This document shows positions 52,901-59,788 of a stretch of DNA of 64,000 bases, piece after piece. The translations under genes were made by a program, and so were the position numbers. How positions within the stretch are numbered: position 1 is the stretch's first letter; each line of letters begins with the position of its first letter. This DNA is from Mycolicibacterium peregrinum. Its GTDB lineage: Bacteria > Actinomycetota > Actinomycetes > Mycobacteriales > Mycobacteriaceae. The notes beneath the pieces are model-generated. The model was not told the origin of the DNA and made no database searches. It saw nothing but the letters and a program-made list of their open reading frames with translations. The stretch lies in assembly GCF_001665785.1 (NCBI RefSeq), contig NZ_LZSO01000031.1, forward strand, positions 248,001-312,000, read 5' to 3'.

Positions 52901-55900
52901 CGTTGCCGGTGATGAAGTACGGCTCGATCTTGTCGATCGACTCCGACGACAGCAGATGCGCGTACTCGTTGGCGGCCACACCGGCGAAGATGCCGGTCCG
53001 GCTGCCGCGCAACGTGGCCGGTGCGTACCCGGCACGTTCGAGGCCTTCCCAGACCGTTTCGAGCATCAGCCGCTGCTGCGGCTCGATCCACACGGCCTCA
53101 CGCGGGGAGATGCCGAAGAACTCCGGGTCGAATCCGTCGATCCCGTCGAGGAATCCGCCGAATCGCGTGTAGGTCTTGCCCGCTGCCTCAGGGTCCGGAT
53201 CGTAGAACTCGTCGATGTCGAATCGGTCTTCGGGAACTTCCCGGATGGCGTCGACGCCGCCGGACAGCAACTCCCAGAACGCTTCCGGGTCGGGCGCGCC
53301 GGGGAAGCGGCACGACACGGCGACGATCGCGATGGGTTCATCTGTCCGTGCGGTCACCGCTGCCGGTTGCGACGCCGGCTTGGCCTGTTCGTTGAGTCCG
53401 AGGACATCGCCGAGCAGATATTCGGCTACGTCGGAGATCCGGGGGTGATCCATCACCAGCGTGATGGGGATCTCCGCGCCCACTCCCTGCTCGATGCGGC
53501 GGCGCAATTCGACGGCCATCAGCGAATCCATGCCGAGGTCGAAGAACCCTGCGTCCTCGCGGATCTCCGAGGAGTCCACCCGGGTCACCTCTGCGACGGC
53601 GTCGCGCAGGTGATCGGTCAGCAGCTTCTTGCGCTGCTGCACCGGAGCATTGGTCAGGCGTTCGACCAGCTGTGTCTTGCCGGAGGCGGTCGTGGGCGCC
53701 GCGTTGGAAAGTTGCGCAGGCACTTCACGTTCCAGCTCGGCCAGGAATGCCCGTCGGCCCGCCTGCTGGTATAGCGGCAGGAACCGGGACCAGTCGATGC
53801 GGGCCACCACTCCTTGTGCCGGGCCCTGGGCGGAGGCGATCGCGACGGCGTCGGCCAGTCCGGCGAGTGCATCGGCGGGGGGCAGCGTCCGGACACCACG
53901 CTGATCCAGTCGGGCTCGAGACTCCGCGTCGGCCATGCCTGCGGCCCACGGACCGAAGTTGACGCTGGTACCGGGAATGTTCTGCTCGCGAAGTCGCCAG
54001 GCCAGGCCGTCGAGGAACGCGTTCGCCGCGCCGTAGGCGGTCTGACCGTATCCGCCCCACACCGAGGCGATCGACGAGGTGCTGATGAAGAAGTCGAGCT
54101 TCGTGTCTGCCGCGGCTTCGCTCAAATGCCAGGCGCCCCAGACCTTCCCGGCGAAGACGCGATCCACCTCGCTGTCGTCCAGTTCGCCCAGCGGAGTGGT
54201 TCCGAGTTCACCGGCAGCATGCACGATGCCGGCCAGCGGTGGCATCTCGGCGGCGATCGTCTTCAACAGGCGTGCGACGTCGTGCGCATCGGCGACGTCG
54301 GCGGTCACGGCACGGATGTCACAGCCGTGCTGGTCGCCGAGTTTGGTGATGCGTTGTTCGGCGGCGTCGCCGGGCGCGCGACGGCTGGTCAGCACCAGGT
54401 GCTTGGCGCCGTGGGCGGCCAGGTACCCGGCGATCTCCAGACCGATCGACCCAAGGCCGCCGGTCACCAGATACGTTGCGTCGCTGCGCAGTTCCAGCGG
54501 TGTACCGCTCGGCAGGTCCTCCCGGCGGACCAGACGGGGAACATGGACCGCTTGATCGCGTACCGCGATCTGGTCTTCCCGCCGGTTCGGGTCGGTCGAT
54601 AGCGCGATCCGGTTGAGCAGTGTGGTCCATTCACCGGCACTGCCCACGGACAGATCGGCCAGTCCGCCCCACAGCTGCGGGAGCTCCAGTGCGGCCGCGC
54701 GACCGAATCCCCACAGGGCAGTCTGTTCGGGCGCCACGGTGTCCGCATCGGCGACGTGCTGTGCGCCGCGGGTGACCAACCAGATCGGAGCCCTCAGGTC
54801 GGCCTCCGCTGCGGCGCGGAAGAGACGCCGCGTTCCGGCCAGGACGTGGTGTTGCATCCGAAGCAGTGATCGCATCGAGGGCGCGGACTTGGCTTCCGGT
54901 TCCCCGTCCAGCGCTGCCACGTGAAGGATGCGCAGTGTCGAACCGTCGGCGGCCGCGGCCCGCAACGCGTCGGCGAGTTGAGCGGTCTCGGCGTCGGACG
55001 ACGGGAGCCCGAGGAACCGGAATTGCTGCCCGCGCGAGGTCAGCGCGTCGACCAGCGGCTGGACCACCGGTGACTGTTCACCGATGAGCAGCCACGTGGA
55101 CGGCTGCGCGGAGTCGGCGCCCGACAGCGGAGTGACCGCTTTCTCCCAGCGGAACTCGTAGCGGTCGTCGGCGATGGACTGGGTCGAGCGCTGGCGGTTG
55201 TGTTGCGCTGCAAGCTTTGTCAGCACGTCCAGGGTCCGACCGTCGCCGTCCGTGCCGCCGAGCAGGGTCGCGAGCTCTTCGAGGCGGCCGTCTTCGAGAA
55301 GGCGAACGGCCTGCGTGCGCGGACCGGCAACGTGCTGCTGCTGGTTGGGTTGTTCGCGATTGTCCCGATACCAGTACTGGCGATGCTCGAACGGGTAGGT
55401 GGGCAGATCGAGCTTCCGTGCCTGCGCCTGCCGGAACGCGCCGAACTCGGGCAGGTGGCCCAGGACGTACGCGTCGGCTACGGCTTCGGTGATCTGCCGC
55501 TGGTCAGCGGTGTTGCGGCGCAGCGACGCGATCACCCGCGGTGCGCCGGCCGGGTCGGGCCAGGCACCCAGTGCCGTCGCGGTGAGCACTGGCCGAGGGC
55601 CGATCTCGACCAGCAACTTGCAGTTCATGTCGGCCAGGGTGCGCACGCTCTTGGCGAACTCCACCGGTTGGCGGGCGTGCCGACGCCAGTACGCGCCGTC
55701 GAGCTTCACGCTCCGGCCCAACGCGGTGCCGGTGCGGTTGTCGATCAGAATTCGTTGCGGTGCCTTGAAAGTGAAACGGTTTGCGTACGATTCGAATTCG
55801 TCGAGGATCGGATCCAGCAGCGACGAGTGGAACGCGTGGCTGGTTTCGAGCCAGTCGCACCGGACACCGTCGGCGGTAAGTCCGGCGACGGCCCGCTCCA

Positions 55901-58040
55901 GGTCCTCCGCGAGTCCTGACAGCACAGTGTTGGTGCCGTTGTAGGCGGCAACCGACAGGGCGGGGAACTCGTCGGTGAGGTTCTCCACCCGCTCTGCGGA
56001 GGTGAACACCGCGACCATGCGGCCACCGGCGGGCAGGCTGCCGAAGAGGCGTCCTCGTTCGGCCATCAACTGGGCGCCGTCCTCAAGACCGAACACGCCC
56101 GCGACGCACGCCGCAGAGTACTGGCCGACGCTATGGCCGAGAACCACGTCGGGTTCGAATCCCCATGATTGCCAGAGCCGGGCCAGACCCATCTCGACCG
56201 CGAACAGGGCGGGCTGCGCGTAGGAGGTCTGGCGCAGCGTCTCCTCGGCATCGTCATCATCCAGGCCGAAGATCACGTCCAGCAGAGGCTTGTCGAGCTG
56301 GTCGGCGACGGCCGCCGCGCAGCGATTCAGCGTCTCGGCGAACACCGGCTCGGAGTCGAACAGCTCGCGGGCCATCCCGGCGTACTGGCTGCCCTGGCCG
56401 GTGAACAGCCACGCGGTCTTGGGCTTGTCGTGGGATTCACCCCGGATCAGTCCCGGTGCCGGACGGTCGTCGGCGAGGGCGCCGAGCAGTTCGATGGCGG
56501 ATTCCCTCGAATCGACCACCAGCGCGGCGCGGTGCTCAAGGTGAGCCCGGCCGACCCCGGCGGTGAAGCACACGTCGGCAAGGGTGGCCTCGGGGTGGGC
56601 GCTCATCCAATCGCGATATTGCTCCGCGACCTGCACCAATGCGGCAGGCGTGTGCGCCGACAGCGGAAGGATGCCGAATCGCTCAGCGTGCCCGGCGACG
56701 TCCAACTGCGGCGCCGCCCGTTCGGGCGCCTCCTCCAGGATGACGTGCGCGTTGGTTCCGGCGAAGCCGAACGAACTGACACCGGCGATGCGTGGCGCGC
56801 CGTTACGTTCCCACGGGGTGGCCTCCTTGACCACTTCCACCGCGAGTCGGTCCCACGGGATGTGCGGCGACGGGTTCTGAAAGTGCAGGTGCTGGGGCAG
56901 CAACTCGTTCTCGAGCGACAGGACCACCTTGATGACTCCCGCGATGCCTGCGGCGGCCTCCAGGTGTCCGATGTTCGTCTTCGCCGAGCCCATCAACAAG
57001 GGCCGGTCGGGTTCGCGTCCGGCACCGAGTGCCGCACCTGCGGCCTGGGCCTCGATCGGGTCGCCGAGCGAGGTCCCGGTGCCGTGCGCTTCGAGGTAGC
57101 CGACGTCCTTGGGTTCGAGGCCGGCGCGCTGTAGAGCATCGGCGATGACACGCTGCTGAGCGACGCCGTTGGGCACCGTCAAACCGCCCGATGCACCGTC
57201 CTGGTTGATCGCGCTGCCGCGGATCACGGCCCGGATGTGGTCACCGTCGCGGATGGCGTCTTCGAGGCGCTTGATGACGATGACGCCGCAGCCTTCGCCG
57301 CGGACATAGCCGTCCGCGGCCGCGTCGAACGTCTTGCAGCGGCCGTCGGGCGCCAGCATATGCGCACTCGAGAAGGTGATCATGGTGGCGGGTGTGAGCA
57401 GCACGTTCGCCCCGCCGGCCAGCGCCAGATCGCACTCTCCTAAGCGAAGTGCTTGGCACGCTTGATGGATCGCCACCAGCGACGAGCTGCACGCGGTATC
57501 GACCGCGACCGAGGGGCCCTGCAGGCCTAATCGATAGCTGATCCGGCCGGCCGCCGCGGCATTCGAAGTACCGATGGCCATGTAGGCCTCGATCTCGGGG
57601 TAAGTCAGCTCGTCAGAGGCCATTCCGAGGTAATCGTGGGTGGCCAGTCCGACGAACACGCCAGTGTTGGTGTCAGCCAATGCCGTTGGCGCGGTACCCG
57701 AGTGTTCCACGGCGCGCCAGGCTGTTTCCAACAGGATCCGGTGCTGCGGATCCATGAGCCTGACCTCGCGCGTTGACATACCGAAGAACGGGGCGTCGAA
57801 TCCGGTTACGTCATCGACGAAACCGGCGCGCCGGGTCACCACCTTGCCTGGTGTGCCGGGCTCCGGATCGAAGAATTCATCGACGTCCCAGCGGTCTTCG
57901 GGTACCTCCGAGATCGCTTCGCGACCGGCTCTCAACAGGTCCCAGAAGCCATCGGCGTCCGGAGCCCCTGGAAAGCGCGCAGCGTAGCCGACGATGGCAA
58001 AGCGTGCGGTCTGTTCATCTGGACGTTCAACGGATTTCAT
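46926..58040 (-). CDS. Bimodular type I polyketide synthase of the TPP locus
   Basis: A 3704-residue synthase. Module 1: KS (12-437; C184, H319, H359), AT (544-870; S637 in GHSVG; HAFH at 735-738, malonyl type), KR (about 960-1430; TGGLGSIG at 1193-1200, Y1336), ACP (S1506). Module 2: KS (1568-1990; C1739, H1874, H1914), AT (2107-2440; S2201; HAFH 2299-2302), DH (H2502 in HxxxGxxxxP; D2672), ER (2985-3295), KR (TGGLGAIG 3321-3328; Y3464), ACP (S3622). It ends in a Ser/Glu-rich tail and has no thioesterase. Module 1 has no DH. The neighbours (PapA, MmpL10, PE-PPE acyltransferase) match the trehalose polyphleate locus, so it probably builds the polyunsaturated phleic acids. The ATG at 58040 has GGAGG eight bases before it. 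Confidence 0.9.
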   Translation of the reverse strand: MKSVERPDEQTARFAIVGYAARFPGAPDADGFWDLLRAGREAISEVPEDRWDVDEFFDPEPGTPGKVVTRRAGFVDDVTGFDAPFFGMSTREVRLMDPQHRILLETAWRAVEHSGTAPTALADTNTGVFVGLATHDYLGMASDELTYPEIEAYMAIGTSNAAAAGRISYRLGLQGPSVAVDTACSSSLVAIHQACQALRLGECDLALAGGANVLLTPATMITFSSAHMLAPDGRCKTFDAAADGYVRGEGCGVIVIKRLEDAIRDGDHIRAVIRGSAINQDGASGGLTVPNGVAQQRVIADALQRAGLEPKDVGYLEAHGTGTSLGDPIEAQAAGAALGAGREPDRPLLMGSAKTNIGHLEAAAGIAGVIKVVLSLENELLPQHLHFQNPSPHIPWDRLAVEVVKEATPWERNGAPRIAGVSSFGFAGTNAHVILEEAPERAAPQLDVAGHAERFGILPLSAHTPAALVQVAEQYRDWMSAHPEATLADVCFTAGVGRAHLEHRAALVVDSRESAIELLGALADDRPAPGLIRGESHDKPKTAWLFTGQGSQYAGMARELFDSEPVFAETLNRCAAAVADQLDKPLLDVIFGLDDDDAEETLRQTSYAQPALFAVEMGLARLWQSWGFEPDVVLGHSVGQYSAACVAGVFGLEDGAQLMAERGRLFGSLPAGGRMVAVFTSAERVENLTDEFPALSVAAYNGTNTVLSGLAEDLERAVAGLTADGVRCDWLETSHAFHSSLLDPILDEFESYANRFTFKAPQRILIDNRTGTALGRSVKLDGAYWRRHARQPVEFAKSVRTLADMNCKLLVEIGPRPVLTATALGAWPDPAGAPRVIASLRRNTADQRQITEAVADAYVLGHLPEFGAFRQAQARKLDLPTYPFEHRQYWYRDNREQPNQQQHVAGPRTQAVRLLEDGRLEELATLLGGTDGDGRTLDVLTKLAAQHNRQRSTQSIADDRYEFRWEKAVTPLSGADSAQPSTWLLIGEQSPVVQPLVDALTSRGQQFRFLGLPSSDAETAQLADALRAAAADGSTLRILHVAALDGEPEAKSAPSMRSLLRMQHHVLAGTRRLFRAAAEADLRAPIWLVTRGAQHVADADTVAPEQTALWGFGRAAALELPQLWGGLADLSVGSAGEWTTLLNRIALSTDPNRREDQIAVRDQAVHVPRLVRREDLPSGTPLELRSDATYLVTGGLGSIGLEIAGYLAAHGAKHLVLTSRRAPGDAAEQRITKLGDQHGCDIRAVTADVADAHDVARLLKTIAAEMPPLAGIVHAAGELGTTPLGELDDSEVDRVFAGKVWGAWHLSEAAADTKLDFFISTSSIASVWGGYGQTAYGAANAFLDGLAWRLREQNIPGTSVNFGPWAAGMADAESRARLDQRGVRTLPPADALAGLADAVAIASAQGPAQGVVARIDWSRFLPLYQQAGRRAFLAELEREVPAQLSNAAPTTASGKTQLVERLTNAPVQQRKKLLTDHLRDAVAEVTRVDSSEIREDAGFFDLGMDSLMAVELRRRIEQGVGAEIPITLVMDHPRISDVAEYLLGDVLGLNEQAKPASQPAAVTARTDEPIAIVAVSCRFPGAPDPEAFWELLSGGVDAIREVPEDRFDIDEFYDPDPEAAGKTYTRFGGFLDGIDGFDPEFFGISPREAVWIEPQQRLMLETVWEGLERAGYAPATLRGSRTGIFAGVAANEYAHLLSSESIDKIEPYFITGNALNAISGRVAFALGFEGPAMAVDTACSSALVAIHQACQALHSGDCDLALAGGVNVLLSPVTVVAASRARMLSPVGRCKTFDASADGYVRSEGCGILVLKRLSDAERDGDRICAVIPSSAVNQDGASSGLTVPNGGAQQRLIGTALARAGWTGGDVDYLEAHGTGTPLGDPIEVQAAAAAYGTARDADRPLLMGSVKTNIGHTESASGAAGLIKVVLSLQHEVLPQSLHFDTPSPHIPWDSLPVQVVDKATPWQTNGRPRRAGVSSFGFTGTNAHVLIEEAPARPAAAPDDRPADELSTEAQAPAEQVSVLALSARSPEALLALAQRYETWLSAHPDADLAGVCLTAGTGRSHFEHRAALVVDSIEEARLALADLAENRTRPGVVRGEHTNHPTTAWLFTGQGSQYPGMARELFDTEPVFAETVTRCADAVKGMLPLPLLDVMFAQDAEAGQTLRHTSYAQPTLFAVEMGLARLWQSWGIAPDVVLGHSVGQYAAACVAGVFSLEDGARLMAERGRLFGSLPEGGRMVAVFADPKHVEEIATKFPRVSVGAYNGPNTVLSGPGDDLEEIVNQFGNEGTRCTWLQTSHAFHSELLDPVLDEFEAYAAQVQFTAPTLPLVCNRTGAILTAQTPLDAQYWRRHSRQPVQFSESVRTVAALGCSVLMEIGPQPVLTSAAVQVWPEHLAAPRAIVSLRKGISDRRQIADALAAAYVGGHRPDFAALQRQPGRKVELPTYPFQHRRFWPKTSAITSSGFDGSAGSGILGAAKDLASGDSIYTSRISVKTQPWLSDHVIYGTVVVPGATYAAMALAAVGTPAHAKDVFFFEPIILPEKSSREVQLTLHPLETGGEWKFQVHSRPYGERDVDWSLNAEGTVVSGLGDSSEEPTAETDPVDEAIERLERMRPQELFETFADLELAWGPNWSGSLKSLWLGEGEAIGDILVGAELAEQLGTEPMHPVLMDLCTGVAFPAFPALLAAEQGVNDLFLPLRYGQVTLKEKMPRRFYCRAKWHEAELNNETQVFDLEYIDRDGHYLGGVREFTVKRAPREALLRGLGGDATRLLYTLGWHEVPVPPSDGAAESPSGTWLVAGFDDLAAKVPGCIPLDRNTGQQLGEVLAEAKERGLPFSGVIWRAATPGTEEAGADSQTRLETEITNLLGAVHTVQGGEVKLPNGLWIVTERAVATESGEPVDPVQAALWGFGRTTINEEPALHAKLIDCDGSPEAVQALADLIVTPVDEPEIAVRQGKLLASRLLPWSRSGHLTVPRGSDYVLAPTERGAIDNLRITEKEVPAPDEGYVQVRVEAAGLNFRDVLNVLGLYPGDPGPIGGDFAGIVTQLGEGVTGVEVGQRVYGSMQGAFSSRFNVPAQFLAPIPDGVSAVEAATIPAAALTVRLSFDWAKLKPGDKVLIHAASGGVGLAAIQMAQQFGAEVYATASTFKRATLRKLGVKYVYDSRTTDFADQILADTDGAGVDVVLNSLTSEGFIEATLKATAKNGRFAEIAKRDIWSPEQMAETRPDIAYEIVALDTVMFTEPDRIRDLLVEISEGLAAAVDSSRERSSVAEWTPLPAEIYPLTEARTAFRRMQQARHIGKIVCQLPNPLAPRPDRTYLITGGLGAIGLHTASYLAQLGAGDIVLTSRREPDAAAQKLIEEIAERYKTRVHVFAADVGEESEVARLLERIRAELPPLAGVAHLAGVLDDALLGQQSTERFHKVLAPKAFGAEYLNRLTKDDELDFFIVSSSVSSLFGSPGQSNYATANALLDGLIAARRAQGLPATGINFGPWGEGGMASSEAATANISAQGLIPLDPSAALAALAEVVANGTGQAAVIKANWQRAAKVLGSQRPPILDLVLPSAVGEVVGDSEVLKQLLEIPVPQRAGFVTEFLQKEVQNFLRLASPPAATSRFLDLGTDSLMAIELRNRLHTQFGGKFTLNATAVFDYPTIGGLAEYLVAQLPDAESSEPSESSESGEAPQSAEPSESSESEQALTEAAPKD

Positions 58041-58287
58041 CCCGTTGTCCTCCTCGCATCGGCGTGCAAAACTACACCTCCGCGCACCCCCCGAAAGCGC
58101 TTGAAGATCAACCCGAACCACTATTGCATGCGAACCTGTGGTGCGCGCGACTCCCCTTGCCCGGTCAAACTTCCCTCGTCAAGCTCAGGGAACCGTCTCG
58201 GCGGAACGACGGGTATGTTGATGCCCCGGGGGGTCCTGCCGGTCCGAGAGCGGCCGAGCATAGAGCACAACTGGGAGGGCCTGAGCT
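58041..58287. other. Divergent promoter region, pks / papA3
   Basis: A 247-base gap between the divergent starts. It holds the Shine-Dalgarno sites for both (GGAGG for pks, GGGAGGG at 58273-58279 for papA). I see GGAAC at 58189-58193 and a possible GTATG-type element about 20 bases later, which loosely resembles an ECF-sigma promoter, but this is weak. No long repeat or ORF of credible composition is present. Confidence 0.4.
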
Positions 58288-59709
58288 TTGCGGATCGGTA
58301 AGATAACTGTTGGCGCACTTGATGAATGGTCGCTGAGCCCTGGCTCGGTGACCTCGTGGCACCCGACGCCCGCTGCTCAGGAAACCGCAAGAAACGCACC
58401 TGTGAGCTCGGTGCCGGTTAGCTACATGCAAGGCCAACATCTGCGTAATTACACCCAGCGTAAAGCTGCGGGGTTGAACTTCTCGCGACAGATCATCGCC
58501 AGCTGTGAGGTTGCTGGACAATGCGATATCTCGGCGATGGACCACGCCGTGAATACCTACCTACGCAGGCATGACACATTCCGGAGTTGGTTCAAAGAAG
58601 GCGACGACGGCCAATTCATCAGGCATGCAATCGAAAACCCGGATGATATTGAATTCGTGCCGGTCGATCACGGTAACTTGTCGGTCGACGAAATTCATGC
58701 CCACGTCGTGGGCATACCGAATCCCCTGGAATGGGGCTGCTTTACGTTCGGCATCATCCAGAACGAGGGATGCTTCACTTTCTTCGCTGCCATGGATCAC
58801 GTTCATGGCGACGCGACATTGATCGGCACCACAATGATGGAAGCCAACGGAATGTATTCCGCGATGAGCGGCAGTGGTCAGGCCCTCACGCTTCCCGACG
58901 CCGGTAGCTTCGACGACTTCTGTGTCCGCGAGCGTGAGTACACTTCGGCGCTGACCCTGGAATCACCGGGAGTGCGTGCCTGGATCGAGTTCGCCGAGAA
59001 CAACCAGGATGGATTTCCGGAATTCCCGCTGCCGCTGGGGAATCCGAACGAGTCGACCAGCAGCGCCTGGACCTCCGAAGTCCTGTTGAGCCCGGCGCAG
59101 ACGGAACGCTTCGACGCGGCGTGCTCGGCGGCCGGCGCCCGTTTCGTCGGCGGCCTTTTCGCATGTCTGGGCCTGGTGGAGCATGAGTTCACCGGTGCGC
59201 TCACGTATTACGGCCTCACGCCGAGAGATTCGCGGACAGCCGGCGACAATTTCATGACACAGGGCTGGTTCACCGGTCTGATTCCGATCACCGTCCCGGT
59301 GGCGGCGACCTCTTTCAGTGAGGCTGCCTGGGCGGCGCAGCAGTCTTTCGATTCCGGCCTGGACATGGCGAGAGTTCCGTATTACCGCGTGTTGGAGTTG
59401 GCGCCGTGGTTGAACTGGCCACAGCCGAACTTCCCGGTATCGAACTTTCTGCACGGTGGAGCGGCGCCGCTCAACGCCATCCTCGCGGCGGGCGACATGG
59501 GGCTGGCGAACAACATCGGAATGTATCCGGACAACCGGTTCTCCTACCAACTGACGATCTACATCTTCCGGTACGGGGAGGGCACGATCATGGCGATCAT
59601 GCACCCCGACAACCCGGTCGCCGAGAAGTCGGTCACCCGCTACCTGGAGGCGATGAAGTCGGTGTCGTCACGCGTTGCTGACAGCGGGCACTGGGGCCGG
59701 GTCGCGTAG
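58288..59709 (+). CDS. papA3: PapA3-type polyketide-associated acyltransferase
   Basis: A 473-residue condensation-fold acyltransferase. The catalytic HxxxD motif is H171-V-H-G-D175 in AAMDHVHGDATLIG. The N-terminal RIGKITVGALDEWSLSPG is the usual PapA opening. PapA proteins transfer an acyl group from a PKS or CoA donor to trehalose glycolipids; PapA3 makes diacyl and then polyacyl trehalose. TTG at 58288 has GGGAGGG eight bases ahead and agrees with the family N-terminus. It is in the same strand unit as mmpL10 and diverges from the pks gene. The number 3 is by analogy with the TPP locus. Confidence 0.88.
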   Translation: MRIGKITVGALDEWSLSPGSVTSWHPTPAAQETARNAPVSSVPVSYMQGQHLRNYTQRKAAGLNFSRQIIASCEVAGQCDISAMDHAVNTYLRRHDTFRSWFKEGDDGQFIRHAIENPDDIEFVPVDHGNLSVDEIHAHVVGIPNPLEWGCFTFGIIQNEGCFTFFAAMDHVHGDATLIGTTMMEANGMYSAMSGSGQALTLPDAGSFDDFCVREREYTSALTLESPGVRAWIEFAENNQDGFPEFPLPLGNPNESTSSAWTSEVLLSPAQTERFDAACSAAGARFVGGLFACLGLVEHEFTGALTYYGLTPRDSRTAGDNFMTQGWFTGLIPITVPVAATSFSEAAWAAQQSFDSGLDMARVPYYRVLELAPWLNWPQPNFPVSNFLHGGAAPLNAILAAGDMGLANNIGMYPDNRFSYQLTIYIFRYGEGTIMAIMHPDNPVAEKSVTRYLEAMKSVSSRVADSGHWGRVA

Positions 59710-59722
59710 CGGAGAGCAAACA

Positions 59723-59788
59723 ATGGTCATGGACTTTCCGCTGAGCTCCGCCTTCGAGGTGAAGGTGAGTGCGACATGCGACGGTTAG
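59723..59788 (+). CDS. 21-residue ORF between papA3 and mmpL10
   Basis: ATG at 59723 opens a 21-codon frame (starts MVMDFPLSSAFEV) whose TAG at 59786-59788 lies inside the first codons of mmpL10. GGAGAG sits about six bases before it. It may couple translation of mmpL10 to papA3 or be a chance frame. Too short to test by similarity. Confidence 0.35.
   Translation: MVMDFPLSSAFEVKVSATCDG

Noticed and set aside
52197..53774. Plus-strand frame of 525 codons inside the pks gene, and similar ones at 49275-50744 and 56169-57134
   Set aside because: All are opposite continuous, well-motifed PKS domains. They are expected from high third-position GC and have no ribosome site or domain pattern.
58189..58220. 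ECF sigma-factor promoter (GGAAC ... GTATG) ahead of papA3
   Set aside because: The spacing and the -10 element are poor and the pattern is short in such GC-rich DNA, so it is mentioned but not called.
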